DNA of 64,000 bases from positions 310,001 to 374,000 of the forward strand of contig NZ_JALBYU010000001.1 in NCBI RefSeq assembly GCF_029963765.1. The letters run 5' to 3'. Shown one piece after another: positions 54,451 through 63,800 of the stretch. The translations under genes were made by a program, and so were the position numbers. The notes under the pieces were generated by a model, which worked only from the letters and a program-made list of their open reading frames with translations, searched no databases and was not told the origin of the DNA. The stretch is from Pseudomonas sp. UYIF39 (lineage in GTDB: Bacteria > Pseudomonadota > Gammaproteobacteria > Pseudomonadales > Pseudomonadaceae). Position 1 is the first letter of the stretch; every line of letters begins with the position of its first letter.

Positions 54451-55032
54451 ATGAACCAGCCTCTGTCACACCATTTGCTGACCATGGCTTATCAGAACGC
54501 TTGGGCCAATCATCGCCTCGCCAAGGCCTGGAGCCAGCTGAGCCCGGCCGATCTGGCGGCACCGCGGGTCAGCTTCTTTCCAAGTCTGCGCGCCACCCTC
54601 AATCACATCCTGACCTGCGACTGGTTTTACCTGGATGCGCTGGAGCGGGAGTTGCGCGGCGATGACCCGCATCCCGAATGCTATGTGTTTTTCAACCAGG
54701 ACGAGCCGTTTACGCACGCAGTAGACCTCAAGCGCGAGCAAACGCTGGTAGACCGGCGACTGATCGCCTACTGCGAGCAAATGCGCGATGCCGACCTCGG
54801 GAAGATCGTGACCATCGCCCGGGACACGCCGCAACATGAGAGCCGCGTACGCATGCTCTCCCATCTGTTCGAGCACCAGATTCATCATCGCGGGCAGGTT
54901 CACGCCATGCTCAGCAGCACCTCGGTCAATCCGCCGCAACTGGACGAGTTTTTCTGTGCCGGGGAGTCAGGCTTGAGGGCTGAGGATTTTGCCGAACTGG
55001 GGTGGACCGAGGCGCTGATCTGGGGCGCTTGA
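54451..55032 (+). CDS. DinB family protein
   Basis: A 193-residue four-helix-bundle protein of the DinB/YfiT superfamily, thiol- or metal-dependent enzymes of mostly unknown substrate. The likely metal histidines are in TLNHILTCDWFYLD and LFEHQIHHRGQVHAML, and the third is near the N-terminus (WANHRLAKAW). The ATG at 54451 follows AAGGAG; the upstream open frame is antisense or out-of-frame zapE. It is probably co-transcribed with zapE. Confidence 0.9.
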   Translation: MNQPLSHHLLTMAYQNAWANHRLAKAWSQLSPADLAAPRVSFFPSLRATLNHILTCDWFYLDALERELRGDDPHPECYVFFNQDEPFTHAVDLKREQTLVDRRLIAYCEQMRDADLGKIVTIARDTPQHESRVRMLSHLFEHQIHHRGQVHAMLSSTSVNPPQLDEFFCAGESGLRAEDFAELGWTEALIWGA

Positions 55033-55145
55033 GCGAAAAATTACAGCAGGATCCGGTTGTCGACACGGCTGTGCCCGCGATATTGTCGGTCGGCCTTTCA
55101 GTGCGAGATGTGCTGGGGCAACTTAATGTGTGAACGAGGGTGGAA

Positions 55146-55637
55146 ATGGAATCCGCAGAAATTCTTGTGCTTCAGGCCAGTTACACCAATTCGGTGCATG
55201 CCGAGGCAATTGGACTGGTGCTAAATGCTTACGCTGAAGACCCGATGGGTGGCGGCCACTCGTTGCCCGCCGACTTGTTGAAGCAACTGCCGGCGGAACT
55301 GGCCAAACGTCCCCACGCGTTCAGCGTTCTGGCCTTCGTCGGTGGCGAGCCGGCCGGGCTGGTCAATTGCTTTGAAGGTTTTTCGACTTTCGCCTGTCGA
55401 CCGCTGGTCAACGTGCACGATGTGATGGTGGTGAAGAAGTTTCGCGGCTTGGGGTTGAGCCAGAAGATGCTGCAAAAGGTCGAGGACATCGCTCGCCAGC
55501 GCGGTTGCTGCAAAATCACGCTGGAGGTGCTGGAAGGTAATGCAGTCGCCCAGGCTTCCTATGGCAAGTTCGGTTTTGCCGCAGGCATGTTCGACCCGGC
55601 GCACGGTCGGATGCTGTTCTGGACCAAGGCGCTTTAA
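55146..55637 (+). CDS. GNAT family acetyltransferase
   Basis: A 163-residue acetyltransferase. The acetyl-CoA-binding motif A is VHDVMVVKKFRGLGLSQKML at about residues 94-113, followed by KITLEVLEGNAVAQASYGKF. The length is normal. The ATG at 55146 is preferred over a GTG six bases upstream because of spacing to GAGGG. The substrate is unknown. A strong terminator follows. Confidence 0.9.
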   Translation: MESAEILVLQASYTNSVHAEAIGLVLNAYAEDPMGGGHSLPADLLKQLPAELAKRPHAFSVLAFVGGEPAGLVNCFEGFSTFACRPLVNVHDVMVVKKFRGLGLSQKMLQKVEDIARQRGCCKITLEVLEGNAVAQASYGKFGFAAGMFDPAHGRMLFWTKAL

Positions 55638-55654
55638 GGTAATACGAGCAAAGA

Positions 55655-55680
55655 AAAGGGCGTCCATCAGGACGCCCTTT
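55655..55680. terminator. Bidirectional Rho-independent terminator
   Basis: AAAGGGCGTCC (55655-55665) pairs with GGACGCCCTTT (55670-55680) around a 4-nt loop, between the convergent GNAT gene and the small secreted protein gene that ends at 55685. Both strands carry A/T tracts. Confidence 0.9.
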
Positions 55681-55684
55681 GTCG

Positions 55685-55891
55685 TTACGGTTTGTAGGGC
55701 TCTGTCACTTGCGCGGTTTGATCATCCGGAACTCTGATTTCCTTGGTGTTGCTGGCGTTACTTTGATTCGCCTCTTGGCTGAGCCGCAGGCTCTCAAAGT
55801 AATACCGCATGCGTTCAGCGCCACCTTCGGCCAATGCAGCGGTTGAACTGAACATCATCAGGCCGGCGAGGATCATGGTTGTACGTTTCAT
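55685..55891 (-). CDS. Small secreted protein (PtrA N-terminal-like)
   Basis: A 68-residue protein with a signal peptide (MKRTTMILAGLMMFSSTAAL, cleavage before AEGGAER). The mature opening AEGG-x-ER resembles the N-terminal domain of PtrA-type small periplasmic proteins of Pseudomonas, which respond to copper; this link is tentative. The ATG at 55891 gives a proper signal peptide, whereas the longer open frame does not. Confidence 0.65.
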   Translation of the reverse strand: MKRTTMILAGLMMFSSTAALAEGGAERMRYYFESLRLSQEANQSNASNTKEIRVPDDQTAQVTEPYKP

Positions 55892-56039
55892 GGTGTGCCC
55901 CACTACGAGTTGTCGGGTCCTTTCGTCCATGAAGCAATGTCGAAGGGACATTATCCGCCGATTCCGATAAATGGGAATTACCTGAGCCTAGAGCTTCCAG
56001 TCCAGGCTCAGGGTCACCGTGCGCAGGCCCCTGAAATGA

Positions 56040-56211
56040 TTACTTCTGAACGACTGCCGGAGCACCTGGCAGCGCTTTGGGTTTCATCAGGCTGAAGTCG
56101 ATCAATGCCTTTTGCTCGCGCTCATAAGGATTGCCGATCATCAATGGTCGTGGCTTGAAACTGTCACTTTCCAGAATGCACGACGATCAGCTCGCGCGGT
56201 GCCGCGTCGGC
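56040..56211 (-). pseudogene. Possible C-terminal remnant of a lost gene
   Basis: On the minus strand, LADAAPRELIVVHSGK is followed, after a one-base frame change, by SFKPRPLMIGNPYEREQKAL through to PGAPAVVQK and a stop at 56040. Codon use and sequence look protein-like, but there is no start and the frame is broken, so I read it as the tail of a decayed gene. The family is not recognised. The rest of the gap 55892-56292 shows nothing else. Confidence 0.4.
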
Positions 56212-56292
56212 CAAGGGGGGAGTTGTTGGGTTTGTAAAGGGGGATGGCAGGTCGGAAACAGCAGTGGGCTGCTTCCGAATCAAGCGAGGGGA

Positions 56293-56475
56293 TCAGGCGT
56301 GAGGCACACGGTGAGTGACGGGCAAAGGCTGGGCCTGATTGCTTTGTGTCAACAAGCGCAATTGCGCGAGCTCCTGCTTCAACTGGTCGCGCTCGTCTTT
56401 CAACTGGCGCAATTCATCGCGACGGATCGTGACGTAAAGGGTTTGTGCTGGCAGTGCTGCGTGTACTGTGCCCAT
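56293..56475 (-). CDS. Small coiled-coil protein
   Basis: A 60-residue protein, with a heptad-like central segment (ELRQLKDERDQLKQELAQLR) predicted to be a coiled coil, flanked by a beta-like start (TLYVTIRRD) and a Pro-rich tail. A strong ribosome site (GAGGTGA) seven bases before the ATG argues that it is translated. No family is recognised. Confidence 0.6.
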   Translation of the reverse strand: MGTVHAALPAQTLYVTIRRDELRQLKDERDQLKQELAQLRLLTQSNQAQPLPVTHRVPHA

Positions 56476-56745
56476 TGCTCACCTCGCAAATGGCTGTCTC
56501 AACTGTAAATCCGCCCCGACATCGGTGCTTATTTACTATCGGCTGCGATTTTGATTTCTTTTGCCCCGGAAGGGAACTTTTTTATTTTTTATGGTCGTTG
56601 TGTCTTCGGCGCGATTACCGACGTTATCAATCTGGATCGGGCACAATGCCCGGAAACTATGTGCCCCAACGCTGGACTAAGTCGAATGAGTCGCGTTGGG
56701 CTATAACCTTTGACACACATTATTTGTAGTAGGGAGCATCAGCAC

Positions 56746-57726
56746 ATGCAACTCGGGATTATTGGACTGGGCCGCATGGGCGGTAATATTGCGCGGCGTC
56801 TGATGCTCAACGGGCATACCACCGTTGTTTACGACCGCAATACCGCCTTTGTCGACACCCTGGCCGCAGAAGGCGCCTCTGGCGTCATCGACCTGCCGGC
56901 GCTGGTCGCTGGCCTGGCCAAGCCACGTGCGGTGTGGGTCATGCTGCCGGCCGGCGCACCGACCGAAGACACCATCGACACCCTGAGCACCTTGCTTGAA
57001 GCTGGCGATACCATCATCGACGGCGGCAACACCTTCTATAAGGACGACATCCGCCGGGCGAAAACCCTCTCGGAAAAAGGCCTGCACTACGTCGACGTCG
57101 GCACCTCCGGCGGCGTCTGGGGCCTGGAGCGGGGCTACTGCATGATGATCGGTGGCGAAGCCGAGGTGGTTAAACGCCTCGATCCGTTGTTCGAGAGTCT
57201 CGCACCGGGCCTGGGCGACATCCCTCGCACCAAGGACCGCAAGTCCGAAGACGATCGTGCCGAGCGCGGTTACATCCACGCAGGCCCGGCCGGTTCGGGC
57301 CACTTCGTGAAAATGATCCACAACGGCATCGAATACGGAATGATGCAGGCCTTCGCCGAAGGCTTCGACATCCTCAAGACCAAGGCCAGCACCAACCTGC
57401 CGGAAGATCAGCGTTTCGAACTGAACGTAGGCGACATCGCCGAAGTCTGGCGTCGTGGCAGCGTCGTGTCGTCCTGGCTGCTCGACCTGACCGCCGACGC
57501 GCTGGCCAGCGATCCGAAACTCGACGGTTACACAGGCGAAGTGGCTGACAGCGGTGAAGGTCGCTGGACCATCGAAGCCGCCATGGAGCAATCGGTGCCT
57601 GTACCGGTGCTGTCGAACTCGCTGTTCTCCCGCTACCGTTCGCGCGGGCAAGGCACCTTTGGCGACAAGATTCTCTCGGCCCAGCGCTTCGGCTTCGGCG
57701 GCCACGTGGAGACTTCGAAAAAATGA
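56746..57726 (+). CDS. gnd: 6-phosphogluconate dehydrogenase (decarboxylating, short form)
   Basis: A 326-residue enzyme that oxidises 6-phosphogluconate to ribulose 5-phosphate and CO2. The Rossmann loop is [16 protein letters not shown] at residues 3-18. Catalytic signatures are [21 protein letters not shown] and the Lys/Asn segment [17 protein letters not shown]. The short length (about 330 rather than 470) marks the GntZ/YqeC-type group, often NAD-preferring. The ATG at 56746 follows AGGGAG. It overlaps zwf by 4 bp and is the first gene of the operon; the 270-bp gap upstream is AT-rich and probably holds the promoter. Confidence 0.94.
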   Translation: MQLGIIGLGRMGGNIARRLMLNGHTTVVYDRNTAFVDTLAAEGASGVIDLPALVAGLAKPRAVWVMLPAGAPTEDTIDTLSTLLEAGDTIIDGGNTFYKDDIRRAKTLSEKGLHYVDVGTSGGVWGLERGYCMMIGGEAEVVKRLDPLFESLAPGLGDIPRTKDRKSEDDRAERGYIHAGPAGSGHFVKMIHNGIEYGMMQAFAEGFDILKTKASTNLPEDQRFELNVGDIAEVWRRGSVVSSWLLDLTADALASDPKLDGYTGEVADSGEGRWTIEAAMEQSVPVPVLSNSLFSRYRSRGQGTFGDKILSAQRFGFGGHVETSKK

Positions 57727-59246
57727 CCCGTCTGATCCGCAATAAATCCAAGGCAGAACCTGCACCACCAACCACGCTGTTTTTGTTCGGTGCCCATGGT
57801 GATCTGGTCAAGCGTCTGCTGATGCCGGCGCTGTACAACCTGAGTCGCGACGGTCTGCTCGACGATGGACTGCGGATCATCGGCGTCGACCACAACGCCA
57901 TTACCGACGAAGCCTTTGCCCGCAAGCTCGAAGATTTCATTCGAGCCGAAGTGGCGAGCAAGGTGGGCAAGGGCGATCAAGCCCTTGATCCGGAACTGTG
58001 GGCCAAACGGGCCAAAGGCATCAGCTACGTCCAGGGCGATTTCCTGGACGACAGCACTTATCAAGCGCTGGCGGCGAAAATTGCCGCCAGCGGTACTGGC
58101 AACGCCGTCTTCTACCTGGCCACCGCGCCACGTTTCTTCAGCGAAGTGGTGCGTCGTCTCGGCGCCGCCGGCTTGCTGCAAGAGTCGCCAGAAGCGTTCA
58201 GAAGGGTGGTGATCGAAAAACCCTTCGGTTCCGATCTGCATACTGCCGAAGCCTTGAACGCTTGCTTGCTCAAGGTGATGACGGAAAACCAGATCTACCG
58301 AATCGATCACTATCTGGGCAAGGAAACCGTGCAGAACATTTTGATCAGCCGGTTTTCCAACAGCCTGTTTGAAGCGTTCTGGAACAATCACTACATCGAC
58401 CACGTACAAATCACCGCCGCCGAAACCGTTGGCGTGGAAACCCGTGGCAGTTTTTATGAACACACCGGCGCCTTGCGGGACATGGTGCCCAATCACCTGT
58501 TCCAATTGCTGGCGATGGTCGCAATGGAGCCGCCGGCCGCTTTTGGCGCCGATGCGGTACGCGGCGAGAAAGCCAAGGTGGTCGGTGCGATTCGCCCCTG
58601 GTCGGTCGAGGAAGCGTTGGCCAACTCGGTGCGCGGCCAATACACGTCCGGCGAAATCGACGGCAAGCCGTTGCCGGGGTATCGTCAGGAAAACAACGTG
58701 GCGCCCGACAGCAAAACCGAAACCTACGTCGCGCTGAAAGTCATGATCGACAACTGGCGCTGGGTCGGCGTGCCGTTTTACCTGCGCACCGGCAAGCGCA
58801 TGAGCGTGCGCGACACCGAGATTGTCATCTGCTTCAAACCGGCGCCGTATGCGCAGTTCCGCGATACCGAGGTCGATGAGTTGCAGCCGACCTATCTGCG
58901 AATCCAGATTCAACCCAACGAAGGCATGTGGTTCGATCTACTGGCCAAACGGCCCGGTCCGGCCTTGCAAATGGCCAATATCGAACTGGGCTTTGCCTAC
59001 AAGGATTTCTTTGAAATGCAGCCGTCCACCGGCTACGAAACCCTGATCTACGATTGCCTGACCGGCGATCAGACGCTGTTCCAGCGCGCCGACAACATCG
59101 AGAACGGCTGGCGCGCCGTGCAGCCTTTCCTTGATGCCTGGCAGCAGGACGCGAGCGTGCAGAGCTATGCCGCTGGCGAAGACGGCCCGCAGGCTGCAGA
59201 AGATCTGTTGACTCGCGACGGTCGCGTCTGGCACGGCCTCGGATGA
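57723..59246 (+). CDS. zwf: Glucose-6-phosphate 1-dehydrogenase
   Basis: A 507-residue enzyme converting glucose 6-phosphate to 6-phosphogluconolactone with NAD(P)+. The nucleotide-binding [19 protein letters not shown] lies at residues 21-39 and the substrate motif [13 protein letters not shown] at about 193-205, with the catalytic His nearby. The gene lies between gnd and an HAD phosphatase with ATGA overlaps on both sides and lacks the usual pgl-eda partners. This is therefore likely a second zwf copy dedicated to the oxidative pentose phosphate branch (inference). Confidence 0.95.
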   Translation: MTRLIRNKSKAEPAPPTTLFLFGAHGDLVKRLLMPALYNLSRDGLLDDGLRIIGVDHNAITDEAFARKLEDFIRAEVASKVGKGDQALDPELWAKRAKGISYVQGDFLDDSTYQALAAKIAASGTGNAVFYLATAPRFFSEVVRRLGAAGLLQESPEAFRRVVIEKPFGSDLHTAEALNACLLKVMTENQIYRIDHYLGKETVQNILISRFSNSLFEAFWNNHYIDHVQITAAETVGVETRGSFYEHTGALRDMVPNHLFQLLAMVAMEPPAAFGADAVRGEKAKVVGAIRPWSVEEALANSVRGQYTSGEIDGKPLPGYRQENNVAPDSKTETYVALKVMIDNWRWVGVPFYLRTGKRMSVRDTEIVICFKPAPYAQFRDTEVDELQPTYLRIQIQPNEGMWFDLLAKRPGPALQMANIELGFAYKDFFEMQPSTGYETLIYDCLTGDQTLFQRADNIENGWRAVQPFLDAWQQDASVQSYAAGEDGPQAAEDLLTRDGRVWHGLG

Positions 59247-60064
59247 GTGATACAACGCCGCAACCCATCCGTTTTCTGCTCAGTGACATGGACGGCACCT
59301 TGTTGCTGCCCGATCACAGCCTCAGCCAACGGACCCTCTCGGCGGTCCGTTCCTTGCGCGAGGCGGGCGTGTTGTTCAGCCTGGCCACCGGTCGTCCACC
59401 CAAAGCCATGTTGCAGCAGATTGAAGCCCTGGGCGTCGACCTGCCAACGGCAGCCTTCAATGGCGGCACTATCGTCAACCCGGATGGCAGTTTGCTGGTC
59501 GCGCATTACTTGCCGGCCACGGCGGCGTTGACGGCATTGGCGCTGTTTGCCGACCGGCCGGACATCGAAATCTGGGTGTTCAGTGGTGGCGACTGGTTGC
59601 TGAAAGATCCGAACGGCCCAATGGTGCCTCGTGAACAGCACGGCCTGGGTTATCCGCCAGTGGTGGTCGAAAGTTTTGAGCCGTACCTGGAGCGCATCGA
59701 CAAGATCGTCGCCACCAGCAACAACACGCAGTTGTTGATTGAGCTGGAAGCGCGCCTGCTGCCCAAAGTGGAAGGCCAGGCACAGGTCTCCCGTTCACAG
59801 CCGATTTATCTGGACGTGACCGCGATGCAAGCCAACAAGGGTGCAGCGCTGGCGACACTGGCCGAGTTTCTCGGTGTACCGCTGGAGCAGACCGCGGCGC
59901 TGGGCGATGGCGGCAACGACCCGGCGATGTTTCACCGCGCAGGCTTGTCGATCGCCATGGGGCAGTCGGAAGAGGCGGTGAAGCGCCAGGCTGATGTGGT
60001 GACGGGCGCCAATACCGAGGACGGTGCGGCCCAGGCAATCGAGCGCTACATCCTCCCTCGGTAA
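59243..60064 (+). CDS. Cof-type HAD phosphatase
   Basis: A 273-residue HAD hydrolase of the Cof/YidA type. Motif I LLSDMDGTLLLPD has the nucleophile Asp 15 and acid Asp 17; motif II is FSLATGRPP; the C-terminal motif IV is ALGDGGNDPAMF. These enzymes remove phosphate from sugar phosphates or cofactors. The overlap with zwf suggests a role in sugar-phosphate turnover, perhaps in place of a lactonase or as a clean-up phosphatase (inference). Confidence 0.92.
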   Translation: MSDTTPQPIRFLLSDMDGTLLLPDHSLSQRTLSAVRSLREAGVLFSLATGRPPKAMLQQIEALGVDLPTAAFNGGTIVNPDGSLLVAHYLPATAALTALALFADRPDIEIWVFSGGDWLLKDPNGPMVPREQHGLGYPPVVVESFEPYLERIDKIVATSNNTQLLIELEARLLPKVEGQAQVSRSQPIYLDVTAMQANKGAALATLAEFLGVPLEQTAALGDGGNDPAMFHRAGLSIAMGQSEEAVKRQADVVTGANTEDGAAQAIERYILPR

Positions 60065-60080
60065 GTCCCGAATGGGTGGG

Positions 60081-61583
60081 TTATAGCCAGAAGCTCACGG
60101 CATACCACCCCAGCACACCCATCACCACGGTGTACGGCAACGCCATCCACACCATCCGCCCGTACGACAGTCGAATCAGCGGTGCAATCGCCGAGGTCAG
60201 CAGGAACAGAAACGCAGCCTGACCATTGGGCGTCGCCACGCTCGGCAGGTTGGTGCCGGTGTTGATCGCAATCGCCAGCGTCTCTAAATGCTCACGGCTC
60301 ATGTGGCCGGAGATGAAGGCCTGTTTGACTTCGGTGATGTAAATGGTCGCGACGAACACGTTATCGCTGATGGCCGACAGCAGGCCGTTGGCAATAAACA
60401 GCATGCCCGGCTGTTGATCCGCTGGCAGCGCCAACACCCACTGGATCAAAGGCGTGAACAGTTGCTGATCGTGAATCACCGCCACCACCGCGAAAAACAC
60501 CACCAGCAGCGCTGTGAACGGCATGGCGTCCTTGAACGCGTTGCCGATACGGTGCTCGTCGGTGATGCCAGTGAATGCGGTGATCAGCACGATCACCATC
60601 AAGCCGATCAGGCCGACCTCAGCAATATGGAACGCCAACCCCGCAATCAGAATCAGCGCTGCCAATCCCTGCACGATGAGCGCTGCCCGTTGGCGCGAGG
60701 TGCGTTCGGTATTGTCTTCTGCAGCGTAATTGGCCAGCACCGCACGCACGTTGTCCGGCAACAGCGTGCCGTAACCGAACCAGCGAAGCTTCTCCAGCAG
60801 GACGCAGGTCACCAGGCCCGCCACCAGGACCGGCAATGAAACCGGGGCGACTTTCAGAAAGAACTCAGCGAAGTGCCAGCCCATCTCGTGGCCGATCAGC
60901 AGGTTCTGCGGCTCACCGACCAATGTGCAAACACCGCCCAGTGCGGTCCCCACGGCACCGTGCATCAGCAGACTGCGCAGAAAGGCGCGGAATTGTTCGA
61001 GGTCGGTGTGATGGAGGGTGGGCAGGTGCTTGTCATCGCCAAACTCGCTGTCCTGACGCGGATCGTTGCCGGAGGCGACGCGGTGGTATACCGAGTAAAA
61101 GCCGACGGCTGCACTGATGATCACGGCGGTCACGGTCAAGGCATCGAGAAACGCCGACAGAAACGCCGACAGGAAGCAGAACATCAACGCCAGCAGCGCC
61201 TTGGAGCGAATCCCGAGCAGCAGCCGTGAAAACAGAAACAGCAGCAGGTCTTTCATGAAGTAGATGCCGGCCACCATGAACATCAGCAGCAGGATCACCG
61301 GGAAGTTGTGCACCAGCTCGTCGTAGAGTGCCTGGGGCGTGGTCATCTTCAGCAACAGTGCTTCGATCAGCAGCAGGCCACCAGGCATTAACGGATAACA
61401 CTTGAGCGCCATGGCCAGGGTAAAGATGAACTCCAGCACCAGCAGCCAGCCGGCCACCACCGGGCCGACGGTCCACAGCGCCAATGCGTTGAGAATCAGG
61501 AAGCCGACAATGCTTACCTTGTACCAGCGGGGTGAATGCCCGAGGAAATTGTGCGCGAACGCCTGAGCCATTGAGCCGGGCAT
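60081..61583 (-). CDS. nhaB: Na+/H+ antiporter NhaB
   Basis: A 500-residue inner-membrane antiporter exchanging internal Na+ for external protons. It has about 12 helices and the NhaB-specific segments [17 protein letters not shown] at the N-terminus, [20 protein letters not shown], and [20 protein letters not shown]. Length equals that of E. coli NhaB (513). It is monocistronic; its stop is 16 bp from the HAD gene's stop (convergent). Confidence 0.95.
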   Translation of the reverse strand: MPGSMAQAFAHNFLGHSPRWYKVSIVGFLILNALALWTVGPVVAGWLLVLEFIFTLAMALKCYPLMPGGLLLIEALLLKMTTPQALYDELVHNFPVILLLMFMVAGIYFMKDLLLFLFSRLLLGIRSKALLALMFCFLSAFLSAFLDALTVTAVIISAAVGFYSVYHRVASGNDPRQDSEFGDDKHLPTLHHTDLEQFRAFLRSLLMHGAVGTALGGVCTLVGEPQNLLIGHEMGWHFAEFFLKVAPVSLPVLVAGLVTCVLLEKLRWFGYGTLLPDNVRAVLANYAAEDNTERTSRQRAALIVQGLAALILIAGLAFHIAEVGLIGLMVIVLITAFTGITDEHRIGNAFKDAMPFTALLVVFFAVVAVIHDQQLFTPLIQWVLALPADQQPGMLFIANGLLSAISDNVFVATIYITEVKQAFISGHMSREHLETLAIAINTGTNLPSVATPNGQAAFLFLLTSAIAPLIRLSYGRMVWMALPYTVVMGVLGWYAVSFWL

Positions 61584-61661
61584 CGGCTACTCCTTGTATT
61601 AAGAAGCGCGCAACTTGCCGTAAACGGGAGGGAAGATCAAGTGTAGGAAAACTGTGCAGGC

Positions 61662-62951
61662 CTACCCCAGATAGCGTGCGACGATCGCTCGATAGTTGCC
61701 GTCCAGTGAATAGCCTCCGACGACGATGTTTCCATCGGCCTGCATGACCACTGAAGTCGCGGTATCCAGGCTGCGGCCAAGGCGGGTGCGAACCCAGCCA
61801 GCGCCATTGCCGAAGCTGCGATCGCGTTGCCCGTCGGGTAGATGCCGCGCCAGAATGAAATCCGCCTCGACGCCGCCGATCGTGGCCCCGACCGTCACCA
61901 CGCAGCCGTCCGGCAGTGCCTTTGCGTCGGTCCACTGGCAGCCACTGTGACCGATTTCCAGCAATTGGGCCTGGCCTCCATTGCAATGAATGTCCGGGCG
62001 GCCGTTGCTGTGTACTTTCAGTGCCAGGCAATGCATCGGGTCGCGGCTGCTGCCAAAGCACTGCACATCGCCATTTTCCTGTTGGACGATCTGGCTGACC
62101 TGAGCGCTATATCCCCGTGCCTTGAAGGTCATGAAACCATCCACGGCGAAACTTTCGTCGAGTCTGCCGTCGGTGTGATAGCGGGCCAGCAAACCTTCTT
62201 CAGGGAAGTTGATCGACCCGCCCACCAGGATCCGGCCGTCTCGTTGCACCACCAGGCTGCTGAGCCAGGTGTTCATCAACAAGTGCCTGACAATCACGAA
62301 GCCACGGCCGTTGAAGGAGTCGTCCAGTGAACCGTCGGTGTTGAGTCGTATCAGCATGCCGACATGATCGGCCAGTTCGAAGTGATGATTGGCCTGCAGC
62401 AGGATTCGACCATCCTCCTGCACGCAGACATCGCAGGCTTCTGCGCCCGGTATGCCAGGTGGTAGCCAGGTGTCACGCACCCCTTGGGAAAGACCGCCCG
62501 GCAGACGCACGACGCAGCGGCCATTGTCGCCAAAACATTGAGCCGGCCGACCATGCTGATCAAACAGGGCGAGGGCGGGCAGTGTCCGGTGAGCATTTTC
62601 GTAGTGCAGGCCGGCTACCAGAATGTGCCCATCGGCCAGTACGTGGACTTTGCCGGCCATAGCCTCGAAGCCGTGTTCAAATTGCCCGATGACGCTGCCT
62701 TGAATGCCAAACGTCAGATCTGCCGAGCCGTCCTCGAGCAAGCGTGCCACGCCGAAGCGGCTACCGCCTGGCTTTCCTACCTTCGCCGCGACTAACAACC
62801 TGCCACGTGAATCAAGCGCGACCCCGTTGGCCATGCTTGAGAGGCTGCCAGCGAAATACACCTGGGTTTTGCCAGACGAGGCAAAGGTTGTATCAAGATT
62901 GCCGGCGTTGTTCAGGGTTGCCGGTAGTGCAAACGCAGTCTGGATTGACAT
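61662..62951 (-). CDS. Delta-60 repeat beta-propeller-like protein
   Basis: A 429-residue protein made mostly of a repeat of about 55-60 residues, each marked by a G-x-x-D-x-x-F-x-x-x-G block: GNLDTTFASSG, GSADLTFGIQG, GSLDDSFNGRG, GRLDESFAVDG and GQRDRSFGNGAG, followed by DG-x-I/L-V-x-G strands. This is the delta-60 repeat, thought to form a propeller. No signal peptide is present. The ATG at 62951 is preferred; the 61-codon upstream extension looks non-coding. The function is unknown. Confidence 0.88.
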   Translation of the reverse strand: MSIQTAFALPATLNNAGNLDTTFASSGKTQVYFAGSLSSMANGVALDSRGRLLVAAKVGKPGGSRFGVARLLEDGSADLTFGIQGSVIGQFEHGFEAMAGKVHVLADGHILVAGLHYENAHRTLPALALFDQHGRPAQCFGDNGRCVVRLPGGLSQGVRDTWLPPGIPGAEACDVCVQEDGRILLQANHHFELADHVGMLIRLNTDGSLDDSFNGRGFVIVRHLLMNTWLSSLVVQRDGRILVGGSINFPEEGLLARYHTDGRLDESFAVDGFMTFKARGYSAQVSQIVQQENGDVQCFGSSRDPMHCLALKVHSNGRPDIHCNGGQAQLLEIGHSGCQWTDAKALPDGCVVTVGATIGGVEADFILARHLPDGQRDRSFGNGAGWVRTRLGRSLDTATSVVMQADGNIVVGGYSLDGNYRAIVARYLG

Positions 62952-63158
62952 GCACGCAGCTCCTTGCGAGTCGTCCTGAACCAGGAGTTTGGGTGGCGAC
63001 TGTATAAGGAAACATTCAATCCCTGAACGCCTGGTTGCACAACTGTCATAACTAACAGGCGGAGGGTCGCTGTGTGCCAGAACAGTGTCTTTTCGAACCA
63101 TTGACAAGCCTGCCAAGTAATTGGGCACGTGCAAGTTCGAATAATAATCGGGGAGGGT

Positions 63159-63182
63159 GCGGGTTACCGTTTAGTAACCCGC
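63159..63182. terminator. Stem-loop after small conserved gene
   Basis: GCGGGTTAC (63159-63167) pairs with GTAACCCGC (63174-63182) over a 6-nt loop, 8 bp after the stop of the minus-strand gene at 63190. There is no T-tract on the minus strand, so it may protect mRNA rather than end it. Confidence 0.55.
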
Positions 63183-63189
63183 AAAACGC

Positions 63190-63459
63190 TTAGTGTGGCA
63201 TCGACCACGATAGGAGTTTGTAACCCTCCTCACTCAATTCCGCACGTGCTGCTTCAAGCAGGCATTCAAGTTGCGCAGGATCGGTATAGGCACTGCTTGG
63301 AATCTGCTTACGGCCGATGCTGCGGGTGTTGGTGCGATCGATAACGGTCAGGCTGAGTTCGCCATTGCCGTCTTGTGGGGCCCAGGCCACGCATTGGAAC
63401 GGTTGGAATGCGCGGTCGGCAATCAAAAGAGCTTCGTTGATGCGCAGCGGAGCGTTCAT
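63190..63459 (-). CDS. Small conserved hypothetical protein
   Basis: An 89-residue soluble protein without signal or membrane segment, of a type often found in Pseudomonas with the pattern CVAWAPQDGNGELSLTVIDR. The function is unknown. The ATG at 63459 follows GAGAGAAACCCCC, a weak ribosome site. It stands alone. Confidence 0.7.
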   Translation of the reverse strand: MNAPLRINEALLIADRAFQPFQCVAWAPQDGNGELSLTVIDRTNTRSIGRKQIPSSAYTDPAQLECLLEAARAELSEEGYKLLSWSMPH

Positions 63460-63800
63460 GGGGGTTTCTCTCTGTATGCCCAATCAAATGATGTGCCGTC
63501 GGTTGGGCTTACCGTTCGGCTGGTTACTTGTACTGATGCCCGCAACCGGGGGGCGGGTCACATACAATTAAAAGAAATATCAACTTTCTTTCATTGGCTC
63601 AAGGTTCGGACAGGGTTTAAAGCTGAATGAAAGGCAGGACTCGTTAGGTAACTAACTAAGTCGCTTCTTATAACTAATAACGCAACTGCTCTATAGTCAA
63701 ACGGTACAAGGTCACGTCAAATTATTGCTAACGTTACAGCCAGGTCCGCCAAACGACTGTTTTTAATAATATTTCATAAATTTGGCGCCAAGGAACAGCC
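63460..63800. other. AT-rich intergenic region
   Basis: This 341-bp gap between divergent genes is clearly lower in GC than its surroundings (for example 63560-63600 and 63640-63780). It is the likely promoter zone for the sigma-54-type regulator. I see no gene, repeat or clear hairpin in it. Confidence 0.5.
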
